Shown: one piece after another, positions 44,929-56,958 of the stretch
How the letters are laid out: each line of letters opens with the position of its first letter
Numbering within the stretch: the stretch's first letter is position 1
Translations under genes and position numbers: made by a program
Source: Saposhnikovia divaricata
Taxonomy: Eukaryota > Streptophyta > Magnoliopsida > Apiales > Apiaceae
Length of the DNA: 64,000 bases
Direction of reading: 5' to 3'
Assembly (NCBI GenBank): GCA_036435485.1
Contig: CM071598.1
Location: forward strand, 194,659,148 to 194,723,147
The notes under the pieces: model-generated
The model's input: only the letters and a program-made list of their open reading frames with translations
Databases searched by the model: none
What the model was told of the DNA's origin: nothing

Positions 44929-47694
44929 TATAACGCCTTAGAATTTTTTAATATTTATAATTATTTATTTAATATTAAATGTGAATTATGTGACGTGAAT
45001 TTTTTTTAGGAGGTAAAATATGTGTGATATCGTTTTGTTAGTGTATTTGATGATTTATGTGTGTCGTGTAAGCCTACGTTTTTTTAATTGTATTTTTGGT
45101 GATTAAAGTCTATATAAATTATGTATTATCTATCTTCTGAGAATTTTATAAAATTATTGGGATTAGTATAAATCCTGAAATCTTTTGTATTATTTACTTT
45201 ATTAGTTTATTTGAATTTTAAAAATATTAGGTGGATTTATTTTGTTTTCTAAGGATTTTAAAATTGATTTATGAATTGATTTATGTTTTATTGATTTAAT
45301 CTTGTAAAATTCATATTTAATTCATTTTTTATCCTAAAAATATTTTAAAATTATGGGAAGATAGATAATTTTATTTTCTACATTTTAAAAATGATGTTAA
45401 GATTTTTCTCGAATAATACCTATTTATTATCCATTTTACTAGAAAATTTTAAATTATTTTATTAGTAAATTTGTTAATAAATCTCAAAATACCCCCTTTC
45501 CTCTTAAACCCCCCTTTCAATCGGGTTTCTTTGAGAACCCTCTGGAATTCTCTAAATCCTTCTCACAAACTTTTTCATCAATTCTCTCTCAAATTTCTCT
45601 CTTTATCTCTCTCATTTTCTTCCGTTCAAATCCCCTTTGGCTCGTGTCTGTTAACTGTTGCGGGTGAAGGTCATTTCTCCCCTGTGTGCGCTGCTATTTG
45701 GGTTTGCTGCCTTGTGTGCAGCATTCGAAAGACGTAGACCCAAGGGGTACAAGAAAAGCAAAGGTTGAGAACTTTTGAAACTAAGCTACTAGCAAGGAAG
45801 TATTCTGTTAAGATTCGAAAGACGTAGACCCAAGGGGTACAGGAAAGGCAAAGGTTGAGAACTTTTGAAACTAAGCTACTAGCAAGGAAGTATTCTGTTA
45901 AGGCAAGTAACTCGAACCTTTTATTGCAGTTCGTATTCTTCATGGATTGTTGTTTAAGTTCTTATAACTTAGTGTTTTCAAGTTATCTGTCAAATCTCTT
46001 GTAGTATATTGTTAATCTATATAAACTATTTCTTAAACCTTTGTACCCTCTCATTTTCCCTTATAGACTATCTATTTTAACTGTTGTACCTCCTTGCTTG
46101 TTCTAACTCTCGTTGAACCGCAAATCTTGTTGTATAACATGCCTTTTTCATAAGCTTAAACATTATTTCCCTTAATTCACACCAGCATTACTATACCTTA
46201 TAACCCTTGATAAATCTCTAAATCCTTAAACCTTGTTGTGTAATAAATCTTTTGTACTAGCTTAAACCTTATTTCATATCCATTTCCTTAAACCACACTC
46301 GCCTAACTATACCATGTAACTTTTGAATTAAACTCTGGATCCCTAACCTTTATTTTATTTTATTCTTTACAAATTAATGACCCTTGTTGGCTTATACTTC
46401 TATTTTCCCCGAGCCTTGTTCGATACCACCTTGTATTACACCTCTATAATGAGAAGAGCTTGATAAACCTTTATTTTTAAATACTTGTGAATCACACTTG
46501 AACCCTACCTTGCAAACCTTGTACAATTAAATTGGATCGCTCGCTTAACTTTTAATCATTTATTCTTGAAATTAAACAGAATAATCCCCTGCTCTGAATT
46601 ATTGCATAAGAATTCTATCCATCGAAAATTTCTTTATTATATGGACATTTAATTTATTATTTTAATTAGCGTAAGAGGCTAGGGTGGTCCTAGTCCAGCA
46701 CTTTAATTGGGCGTAAGAGGCTAGGGTGGTCCTAGTCCAGCAACAGAGGCCAATGTGTTGCCTAATTGGGAACCCAATTTTTAAAGTCCAGAGGGACCTT
46801 GTGTCCGGTATGGGGTGGTTGATCACCCGTATTGTCCAATTTTAATAAAAAGCTTAATTTAATTAAAATGTTTTAAAGGTGGAAATATGCTATAAAAAGA
46901 GAATTGATTGCTCTCTCTTTCTCCTTACCTTGGAAATGGATTCTAAATTTTCAAATATTGGAAGAGCACAAAGAATGATCCCTATATTATTATATCCATG
47001 TTTCTGTTATTAATTCCTTTGCATCTATATTGTTACTTGCTGAGCATTTGGCTCACTCCTTGCTATTGTTTCTAACCCTTTTTCAGTTAAAGAAGAAAAA
47101 GATACGAAGTAGGAGCTATATCCGAGAAGAACTTATTGTGGACCTTAGGCAGCCTAGTTGCACTCTGCTAGAAGGTTGGGCTTTTGGGTATCAGTAAAAA
47201 AAAAATTGTGTAATAGTTCTAGTTGGTTGTATTTATATTTGTGGAGTGTTTGTATCTTTTAATTAAGGATTTAGTATTGTAATGTAATAACTTAGTTAGT
47301 AGTTGCTTGTTTCATACCACTACCTGTTAGAGATCCGGGTTAGTAGTGGGGTTGTATTTATTTCTTATTGTTTTGTTATCAAGGTTTATGTTTTTAGTTG
47401 GTACGGTGATGCCCCGATCTTTGCTCTGATCGGGAGGGTATTTTGGTATGGTTCACCTGATCAGTTAGGACAGGTTGAACATGTGTCTGTATTATTTCTT
47501 TAGTAGTTGAAATTGTTGTTGGTGTTGGAATGTATTGGTTTGGATTCAAATTACAGGTGAATAGTCCGTATTACGAACACCACATGCCGAAATTTTCCAA
47601 AAATTTCCCTGTATTAAAAATCTATTTTATCTAATTAAATCCAATAATTTATTATAAAAGTATATTTATAGTATTGGGAAGTCGGGGCGTTACA
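44929..47694 (+). repeat. 3' LTR of the chromovirus
   Basis: Starts TATAACGCCTTAG and ends GGGGCGTTACA, 2766 bp. It aligns over its whole length with the 5' LTR and carries the same tandem duplications (about 45723-45903 and 46670-46742). Differences are small and scattered, plus short indels (for example about 30 bp missing near 45510 and 12 bp near 46816), indicating a fairly recent insertion. Confidence 0.9.
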
Positions 47695-47699
47695 ATAAC

Positions 47700-48263
47700 T
47701 CCTGTGATTGAAAACTCGGAAGTGAAGCGATTCTTGATAGACAATGGAGCTTCTATCAATATTCTGTTTCATGATGCGTTTGTGAAGATGGGGTATAACG
47801 ATTCTCTGTTGACCTCCACTAACATGCCCATATTCGGGTTCAATGGAGTAGAGTCCAATGTTGAAGGAACTATTAAGTTGCCTGTAACTATCGACTAGGA
47901 GCCTAAGAAGGCCACTCAAATGGTGAATCTTCTAGTAATCAAGGTGGCTTCCACATATAATGTAATCCTTGGAAGGACTGTACTCCACACATTTAAGGAT
48001 GTTGCCTCTACTTATCATATAAAAGTCAAGTTTTCGACCAGGAATGGTGTTGGAGATCAAAAGGGTGATTAGAAGATGGCCAGAAGTTGTTATTTGGCCG
48101 CATTAAGGGCTAACGGAATTGGGGGCAGGTCCTCCCGATTGAAGACATGGATGTCCGTGGCGATGAAGAACACCGAGGAAAATTGGCAAAATATTTAATC
48201 ATATTCCACTAGATCTAGGAGACCCTGAAAAAGTCACATATGTTGGGGCTTCTCTGAAAGAAC
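47700..48263 (+). pseudogene. pol: Tat-like protease, interrupted before RT
   Basis: It continues the gag-protease frame after the duplicated ATAAC: VIENSEVKRFLIDNGASINILF, with Asp-Asn-Gly at the position of the active-site D-T/S-G. Then come MPIFGFNGVE, a TAG at 47896, VNLLVIKVASTYNVILGRT and KVKFSTRNGVG. Frames end with DLGDPEKVTYVGASLKEP, the block just ahead of RT in Tat-type pol. The sequence is then replaced at 48264 by copia LTR sequence. RT and RNase H never reappear. Confidence 0.85.
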
Positions 48264-48996
48264 CCACACGAACGCTCTCTTGAAGGAATTGCAGTGTACT
48301 AGCACCAAGAACTCGAATTTTCTCCTCTCTTTCTCTCACTTCTTTTGCTGCTAGGGTTTAGTGTTTTAATGATAATAAAAACGTAACCCTAAAGCAACCA
48401 CAGCATAAGAGTTATATAGGTGGAGATAAAAACGAATTCAACTCTAATCTCTTTAGAATTTTGTATAAATCCAAATTTTGTTTATTATCATCTTATTAAG
48501 TCTTACTTAATAAGCAAACAACTGAATTTCGAATTATCAATAATTCGAATTTTTGTTTCTTCAATTAATCAAGTCTATACTTAATTAATTAACTAACAAT
48601 TCGATTTATCATCTTAATTTAAATCCGATTATTTAAATTAAATTATCCTTCAAGTCCTCTTGTGTGTGACCCTATAGGTCACTATTATATTGGCAAAAAT
48701 TTTATTTAATAAATAAAATCGTAAACAATGAGCGGCATCTAGTAATACATCATTGTTACCCAAATAATAATAATTAAATCGGTGAATCGATTTCGCCTTT
48801 CGTGAACAATGTTCTATGTAATATAATCCTTTTAACCATGATATTATAGATTAAACTGGAGGCATGGAATTTGTCATCCTCGTCATAATTTATCTTTATT
48901 TTCTTGATCGATGAGTACACTATTCAAACAAATCACTATTTGAGCACGGCCATGTATTTCATAGTCTCACTCAAACAAGAGGCCAATAATATCACT

Positions 48997-49042
<46 letters not shown>

Positions 49043-49618
49043 GGAGGGTTAAATTCCATCTAGATCATTCACATTTCTCATACGATTCATAATATACCCA
49101 AGACTACCTTTATCATTACCCGATTAAAGATAACTTTTGATAGAATCAAAATATATTAATTCTCGTATAGAAATGTAATGACTTCAGCTAAGGATCATTA
49201 CATCATTATCACATTTGAGATTCATAATGACACATTTATTCATTCCATTTCGAATCTCATAGTGGGTCTATCCAGTACATCGTACTCATACATGTACCTA
49301 TGCATTGACTTTAGTATCACCATACTTATGATCAATGAGAAGTGATCATCAGTCAATCATCATACTAGTCTCAATGTATTATTATTGTCCCAATAACAAT
49401 AATACTTGACTAGGGATATTTAAGATTATTATACTGTATATTATCTGATAGTTATATAGTTCGTATCAATAATCTAGGGACATTTATTATACTAATAATT
49501 ATATCGCAGTAAATACTAAGCATAATAAAACATCAATATAATCAAAATAGAACATAAATGTCAATGACGAAGTTTAAATAAACTGAAATGTATTACCTCT
49601 AGGGCACCTACACTAACA
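48264..49618 (-). repeat. 3' LTR of the second copia element, truncated
   Basis: It aligns with 55598-56953 almost base for base, including the (TA)n tract (48998-49038 here). Its outer ~205 bp, present at 55389-55597 in the other copy, is missing, and Tat pol sequence abuts it. Confidence 0.9.
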
Positions 49619-49630
49619 ATCTCCCACTTG
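49619..49630 (-). promoter_or_regulatory. polypurine tract of the second copia element
   Basis: The minus strand reads AGTGGGAGATTG into the LTR start TGTTAGTG, the standard copia polypurine tract. Confidence 0.8.
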
Positions 49631-49764
49631 CACTAGAGCCAATCATTCATATTCCTAATACCTATGGAACTAGTGTGACTTTCGTGCTTCTGCTGCGACA
49701 GAGGCTTAGTCAGTGGATCAGCAATGTTATCATTAGTATGCACTTTACATATGTGTATATCTCC

Positions 49765-51272
49765 TCACTCGTTAATCTCACGAATAAGATAATATCTTCT
49801 AAGTATATGTTTCGCCTTGGAGTGCGATCTTGGTTCCTTTGCTTGTGTTATGGCTCCATTATTATCGCAATAGAGATCAATGGGATCTGCTATCGATGGA
49901 ACCACACCAAGCTCAGTGATGAAGTTTCGGATCCAAACTGCCTCCTTAGTTGCTTCACAAGCAGCAATATACTCAGCCTCCATTGTAGAATCAGCTATTA
50001 TTTCTTGTTTCGAACTTTTCCAGCTAACAGCACCTCCGTTGAGACAAAACACAAAACCAGACTGGGATATAGAATCTTCCTTGTCTGTTTGTAAACTAGA
50101 ATCAGTGTAACCTTTTACAACTAGTCCCTCTTCCCCTCCATACACCAAGAACGAATCTTTAGTCCTTTTTAAGTACTTTAGAATGTTCTTGACAGCTGTC
50201 CAGTGAGCTTCACCTGGATTAGACTGAAACCTGCTCGTCATGCTTAAAGCATACGACACATCAGGACGAGTACATATCATTGCATACATGATAGATCCAA
50301 TTGCAGAAGCATATGGAATCTTACTCATGCGGTCCTTTTCATCTTTCGATTTAGGACTATCTTTATCTGAGATCGTTATCCCATGAGACATAGGGACAAA
50401 TCCCCTTTTTGCATCTTACATCCCAAAATAATGTAATACTTTGTCAATGTATGTACTCTGACTTAGGCCAATCAATCTTCTTGATCTATCTCTATAGATC
50501 TTGATCCCTAATATATAGGAAGCCTCGCCTAAGTCTTTCATGGAGAAATTCTTTCCTAACCATGCCTTAACAGCCTATAGAGAAGGTATGTCATTCCCAA
50601 TCAGTAATATATCATCAACATATAGAACTAGGAATGCCACAGTGCTGCCGCTAACCTACTTGTAAACACAAGGTTCATTTTCATTTTGAACGAAGCCAAA
50701 CTCTTTGACTGTTTGGCCAAAACGAATATTCCATCTCCTTGAAGCTTGCTTTAGTCCATAAATGGACCGATTAGCTTACATATCTTTCTAGCATCCTTTG
50801 GATTTACAAAACCTTCAGGTTGTATCATATATACATCCTCTTCAAGGCTTCCAATAAGGAAGGCTGTCTTAACATCCATCTACCAGATTTCATAATCGTT
50901 GTAAGCTGCTATCGCAAGCAAAATCCCAATGGATTTGACCATTGCTACTGGTGAAAAAGTTTTATCATAGTAAATACCATGAATTTGTTTGAAACCTTTT
51001 AGAACCAACCTATCTTTATAGGTTTGGACCATTCCATCCATGTCAGTCTTCATTTTGAAGACCCATTTGCACCCAATGGGTTTTAACCCTTCAGGTGGAT
51101 CAACCAAAGTCCATACTTTGTTTTCATACATGGAATCCATTTCAGATTTCATGGCTTCTAGCCATTTCTCAGAGTTTGGACTGTTCATAGCATCTTGATA
51201 GGTAAGAGGCTCATCTTGATCCATAAGCATTATATCACCATTATCGACTAGGAGAAATCCATAATATCTCAC
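49765..51272 (-). pseudogene. pol: RT and RNase H of the second copia element
   Basis: The RT start block is WLEAMKSEMDSMYENKVW (about 51165), then GCKWVFKMK and KTFSPVAMVKSIG, followed by a stop at 50880. QMDVKTAFL and YVDD (about 50611-50624) lie in other frames with several stops between. RNase H is open from 50391 to 49765: SAIGSIMYAMICTRPDV (split), GYTDSSLQTD, STMEAEYIAA, YCDNNGAI and KHILRRYYLIRE. The enzyme is clearly broken. Confidence 0.85.
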
Positions 51273-51491
51273 AGGCTCATGGCAAATCCTACCAGATCTA
51301 TGAACAACTTATGTTTCTTGAGCAATATTCTCTTCAAGATTATCTTGAATATCTTGCTCACGTTCCATTTCCGGTTCAATGTTATCTTGTGGTTCTCAAA
51401 CTTCATCGAGATCTACTTTCCTCCCACTATTTCTTCTAGAGACAAATTCTCTTTCTAGAAATACAGCATTTCGAGAAACAAGTATTTTGTT

Positions 51492-52413
51492 CTAAATTGG
51501 ATTATAGAAATAGTAACCCTTAGTTTCCTTTGGGTACCCCACAAAATAACATTTGTCTGATTTGGGTCCAAGCTTGTCAGAGGTCAAGCATTTTACAAAC
51601 GCTTCACATCCCCATATTTTCATAAATGACATGCTTTGACGCTTTCTAGTCCATATCTCATATGGAGTCTTTTGAACCAATTTTGATGGAACACGTTTAG
51701 TGTATATGCATCGGTTTCTAGGGCATCACCCCAGAAACTTATTGGAAGATCGGCATGACTCATCATCGATCGTACCATGTCCAACAAAGTACAATTCCTC
51801 CTTTCAGAAACACCATTCCATTGTGGTGTTCCAGGAGGAGTGAGTTGTGATACAATACCACATTCCTTTAAGAAATTCTTAAATTCCAGGGTTAATTATT
51901 CACCTCCTCGATCAGATCGAAGAGTTTTAATACTTCTTCCTTTTGCTTTTCTACCTCAGCTTTGTATTCTTTGAACTTTTCAAAAGATTCAGATTTGTGC
52001 TTCATTAGATACACATATCCAATTCTACTGTAATCATCAGTAAATGTTATGAAGTAGTAAAAGCCTCCTCTTGCCATAGAACGCATTGGACCACATACAT
52101 CACTATGTATTAGTTCTAATCGTTCAGTGGCCCTTTCACCTTGTTTGTTAAAAAGGGCCTTTGCCATTCTACCAAGTAAACAAGCTTCGCATTCATCGTA
52201 TGATTCAAAATCAAATTTATCCAAAAATCCATCTTTATGGAGCTTGGATATGCGATTCTCATTTATATGGCCTAATCGACAATGCCATAGGAAGGTTTGA
52301 TTAGAGTCATTTGCTTTAAGGCGTTTATTAACATTATAGACAGGAGTAAAATTTAAATCTAGAACATATAAACCATTAAACATGCGTGCAATGCCATAAG
52401 TTAAATCATTCAA
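51492..52413 (-). pseudogene. pol: integrase of the second copia element
   Basis: The GAG-pre-integrase block is LWHCRLGHINENRISKL with CEACLLGRMAK. It is followed by LELIHSDVCGPM (first Asp) and FITFTDDYSRIGYVYL. A frameshift near 51940 moves RSDRGGE (second Asp) into another frame at about 51897-51925. PPGTPQWNGVSERRN (catalytic Glu) follows near 51820, and the C-terminal KTPYEIWTRKRQ and YFVGYPKETKGYYFY lie in 51680-51492. Confidence 0.85.
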
Positions 52414-52446
52414 ACCAAAAGAGCAATAATTGTCTTTAATAGTAAA

Positions 52447-53613
52447 TTAAAAACCCTTCTTGTCCAAACAAGAAATAGAAATAATGTTTCTGCAAATCGC
52501 AGGCACGTAATAGCAATTATCAAGTTCTAAAATAAGCCCATAGGGCAACGATAAATAATAAGTTCCTACGGCTAAAGCAGCAACCTTTGCTCCATTGCCT
52601 ACTCGTAGGTCAACTTCTCCCTTTGCCAATGTCCTACTCCTTCGCAGTTCCTGCACATTAATACAAATGTGAGAACCACATCCAGTATCCAATACCCAAG
52701 ATGTTGAAATAGACAAATTGACTTCTATAACATAAATACCTGAATCAGTAGAAATCTTGACAGACTTCATCTTCTTCAGATCCTCCAAGTAGTTAGGACA
52801 GTTCCTCTTCCAGTGACCAGGCTTGTTGCAATAGTGACAATCACCCTTGTCAGCCTTTGCGACATCTCCCTTCGGCTTTCCAGCCTTTTTGAAGGAGGGC
52901 TTGGAAGGAGCAAGAGCTTTTGATGCAACCTTTTTCTTCCCCTTCCATTTCCCTTTTCCCTTAGCACCTTTCTTGCCCACCATCATTATGGGAGCTTTCT
53001 CAGGTGCCTTGACCATATTTGCTTCAGTGGTCCTCGGCATGGCCAACAATTCCATAGGAGTCTTATCTTGCTCAGTCATATTAAAAGTCATAATAAACTG
53101 AGTATAGTCGCTGTTCAAAGATTGCAAGATTATATCGACTTGAGCCTCTCGCTGAAGCGGGAAACCCAAACGAGCAAGGTAATCACAATACCCAATCATC
53201 TTTAGAACATGTGGTCCAACTGGTCCGTTGCCCTGCTTGCACGAGAAGAGTGCTTTGCTGGTGTTGAACTTTTCCACACGAGCCTGTGATTGAAACATCG
53301 TTGAAAGATGTTCAAACATAGCATAAGCACCCATATCAAAATCCTGCTTCTGAAGCTCAGCATTCATAGTAGCAAGCATAAGACAAGCCACATCAGTCGC
53401 ATCATCAATATGCTTCTGATAAGCATTTTGTTGAGCAAGAGTGGCATTGGCAGCAGGGGCTGTCGGTGGAGGAATATCAATCACATAAGTTTTCTTTTCC
53501 TGCATGAGAACAATTCTCAAATTCCTAGACCAGTCAAGGAAGTTTGATCCTGTCAGCTTGTCCTTCTCAAGGACTGATCGCATAGAGAAAGTGTTGTTTG
53601 TGTTTTGTGCCAT
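52447..53613 (-). pseudogene. gag: Gag and protease start of the second copia element
   Basis: 388 open codons from ATG 53613 (MAQNTNNTFSMRSVLEKDKL). The UBN2-type Gag shows FLDWSRNLRIVLMQEKK, CLMLATMNAELQ and VEKFNTSKALFSCK. Next are a Lys-rich stretch, an intact knuckle CHYCNKPGHWKRNC (52830-52790) and the protease site WVLDTGCGSHIC with an intact D-T-G. It stops at 52447 within the protease region, just before the integrase frames. This is the best preserved reading frame of the element. Confidence 0.85.
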
Positions 53614-55376
53614 TTGTTATCTACAATGATAAAATGCATAAGTTAAGTTAGATTGTTACAATAATTATGTTCAAGTGATTATGGTACATTCAACTTAATA
53701 TACCTCCCACTAGTTTTTTATTTTATCAAATTAATATCCCTCACTATTAACTCGGAAAGTATATGCGAAACTTTACTTTCTATTAGGCCAAGATCCATAT
53801 TTTATTATGTCTTGGGTCAACATTGGCCGATACTCCCAAAACACAACTATTTAGGTAGACAACATTTGTCAATTATATCTCGTATATAATTCTTGGATAG
53901 TTGGTGAACAACAATTGCTCTAATTTATCAAATAAATTTTCCGCCAAACCTATGCTTCTATGTTCTCATTTCACAATCCTATTGTGATAACTTAGTTAAG
54001 TTAGACCCAATTGATTAACATGTCGAATATTACATTTATTCTTTCGCACCTAACCAGGATAATTAGGAATGCTTTACTTTGGCAATGAACTCCTAATGAT
54101 CTAGGCTTTGATGAGTGTTATTCAATTGGAAAGCATCTAATAACTTAATATTTAATTAAGGGATTTTTAATTAGAACGACCATGATCCCATCATAAAGAG
54201 ATCCCCAATTTTTCCTTGAATTAAATATTTCAAATCATAGTTCGCTGAATTAATGATTTCCAGGTAGAAAGGTTAACGCACAAATGGCATTATTGACACC
54301 TTTTAACCTTACAAGAAATTAATCTCGTTGTTGACAAAATCATTTCATCCTTGAACTATAATAATTCATATTTAATTACCGTGTTTCATAAACACAAGAA
54401 TCTCATAATCATTTTGTTTAATCTTCATCTTAAATCGTTACGGATTTTATCTTGTTTAGCATGGCATGGATGACGTATCTAATACATACATACATTCTAC
54501 TTGATCTAATTAAACATGCATATCTATCACTACGCATATATATCATCATATGTAAAGTGCATGAATATAAAATAGTGCTTGGTTATGGCCGAATCCTATA
54601 TGATCTTTCCAAGCTAATGGAAAAATCTAGGTCAATCTATGGTGGTTAATAAGACTAAATTATTACATAGTTGGTCTTCATAAATACATGTCTTCATGTC
54701 TTCTTTGTGTCAACTGCCTTCATCTCCATTGATCCTTCATTGCATGCCTCCAATGAACTTCTTTTTATATAGAATATAAAACATAACTATACTAATGTAA
54801 TTACATAAGAACTCGAGTTACATTCGAGATGAACAATTACAAAGGAAAAAGAAAACGACATGCAAGTCGTATTTATAAAACCAAACCATAATAATTAAAA
54901 CTACTAACCTATGGGTCTCAAGGCCATAACCAATCACCATGCTCAATTAACACTTAAGAACATCATAGATCACATTATCATATCATAATATATCATAATA
55001 TGTCACAATCCCAAATTAAAATAAACCCTAAACCACGGATCGACCTAAAACAAAGCCCATATTATGATATATCATAATATATCATGTATCGGAATACAAG
55101 CAAAATCATGTATCAGTATACAATTCCATTAGCATGTATCAATATACACACGACCCAAAATCCAGTTACTAGAAACATGTATCAGTATACATATCAAACA
55201 GGCATCATCCAACAGATTGATCAATATATCAATCAAAGCGGTCTACAAAACCAGAATAGTATATACAGCATGCATAATATCATAATATTCATAAAAAACA
55301 ATCATGACAGATTACATACATGCATATATTCGAAAGCTTAAACACATAAACGAATTAAATAACCTCTCGCAACTAG
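53614..55376 (-). other. long untranslated leader of the second copia element
   Basis: About 1.76 kb between primer site and gag with no supported reading frame. A cluster of TGTATCAGTATACA-like words (55083-55200) and ATCATAATATATCATAATAT repeats (54970-55082) lies near the 5' end. Confidence 0.65.
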
Positions 55377-55388
55377 CTCTGATACCAT
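55377..55388 (-). promoter_or_regulatory. primer-binding site of the second copia element
   Basis: The minus strand reads TGGTATCAGAGC starting two bases inside the LTR end, matching the initiator tRNA-Met primer site. Confidence 0.85.
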
Positions 55389-56329
55389 TGTTGGGTTTCA
55401 AGCAATCAAACGGAGCGGAAAAACGCGAAAAATAAAATAAAATTGAAACCCACCGCAAGAAGCCATGCGAGAATTGTATATTTAATTCGTAGTTATCCGA
55501 AATCAGTACCTTAAAGAGCTTTCCGATGTCTGAGAATGAAGAAAGGATTTTTCGATCACCACGTATCCCGCACGAGCGATGCGCCTCTATGGTATCCACA
55601 CGAATGCTCTATTGAAGGAATTACAGTGTACTAGCACCAAGAACTCGAATTTTCTCCTCTCTTGCTCTCACTTCTTTCGCTGCTAGGGTTTAGTGTTTTA
55701 ATGATAATAAAAACGTAACCCTAAACCAACCACAGCATAAGAGTTATATAGGTGGAGATAAAAATGAATTCAACTCTAATCTCTTTAGAATTTTGTATAA
55801 ATCCAAATTCTGTTTATTATCATCTTATTAAGTTTTACTTAATAAGCAAACAACTGAATTTCGAATTATCAATAATTCGAATTTTTGTTTCTTTAATTAA
55901 TCAAGTCTATACTTAATTAATTAACTAACAGTTCGATTTATCATCTTAATTTAAATCCGATTATTTAAATTAAATTATCCTTCAAGCGCTCTTGTGTGTG
56001 ACCCAATAGGTTATTATTATATTGGCAATAATTTTATTTAATAAATAAAATCGTAAACAATGAGCGGCATCTAGTAATACATCATTGTTACCCAAATAAT
56101 AATAATTAAATCGGTGAATCGATTTCGCCTTTCGTGAACAATGTTCTATGTAATATAATCCCTTTAACCATGATATTATAGATTAAACCGAAGTCATGGA
56201 ATGTGTCATCCTCGTCATAATTTAATCTTTATTTTCTTGATCGATGAGTAGACTATTCAAACAAATCACTATTTGAGCACGGCCATGCATTCCATAGTCT
56301 CACTCAAACAAGAGGCCAATAATATCACT

Positions 56330-56375
<46 letters not shown>

Positions 56376-56953
56376 GGAGGGTTAAATTCCATCTAGATCA
56401 TTCACATTTCTCATACGATTCATAATATACCCAAGACTACCTTTATCATTACCCGATTAAAGATAACTTTTGATAGAATCAAAATATATTAATTCTCATA
56501 TAGAAATGTAATGACTTCAGGTCTAAGGCTCATTACGTCATTATCACATTTGAGATTCATCATGACACATTTATTCATTCCAAGTCGAATCTCATAGTGG
56601 GTCTATCCAGTACATCGTACTCATACATGTACCTATGCATTGACTTTAGTATCATCATACTTATGATCAATGAGAAGTGATCATTAGTCAATCAACATAC
56701 TAGTCTCGATGTATTATTATTGTCCCAATAACAATAATACTTGACTAGGGATATTTAAGATTATTATACTTTATATTATCTCATAGTTATATAGTTCGTA
56801 TCAATAATCTAGGGAAATTTATAATACTAACAATTATATCGCAGTAAATACTAAGCATAATAAAACATCAATATAATCAAAATAGAACATAAATGTCAAT
56901 GACGAAGTTTAAATAAACTAAAATGTATTGCCTCTAGGGCACCTACACTAACA
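55389..56953 (-). repeat. 5' LTR of the second copia element
   Basis: On the plus strand it begins TGTTGGGTTTC and ends ACACTAACA; 1565 bp. It contains a (TA)n tract (about 56330-56372). The inner ~205 bp is absent from the partner LTR. Confidence 0.9.
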
Positions 56954-56958
56954 CTTTT

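Larger units (their letters stand above)
31909..47694 (+). mobile_element. Ty3/gypsy chromovirus (Tekay/Del-like) with 2.8-kb LTRs, pol deleted
   Basis: The LTRs are at 31909-34694 and 44929-47694 and the target duplication ATAAC at 31904-31908 and 47695-47699. Primer site GGTTGGTATCAGAGC, polypurine tract CTTTTAAGGGGGAAAGGA. Internal sequence encodes Gag, the start of protease and a stub reaching the RT border. Most of RT, RNase H, integrase and the chromodomain are missing. An Athila-like element (36458-43717) sits inside the protease region. Long LTRs and the Gag type suggest Tekay/Del, but without RT or chromodomain the lineage is inference. Confidence 0.9.
48264..56953 (-). mobile_element. 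Ty1/copia element (Tork/Angela-like), 3' LTR truncated
   Basis: On the minus strand: LTR 56953-55389, primer site, long leader, gag-protease, integrase, RT-RNase H, polypurine tract, LTR 49618-48264. The 3' LTR lacks its last ~205 bp, and the adjacent Tat RT-RNase H is also gone. One deletion spanning both, at a shared CCACACGAA, explains this. The right flank ctttt (56954-56958) lost its duplication partner. TGTTAGTGTAGGTGCCCTAGAG starts the LTR. All pol frames have stops or shifts. The lineage is a guess from Gag and LTR size. Confidence 0.85.

Noticed and set aside
52776..53101. Frames overlapping the second copia Gag on other frames
   Set aside because: Shadows of the Lys-rich Gag region in alternative frames.
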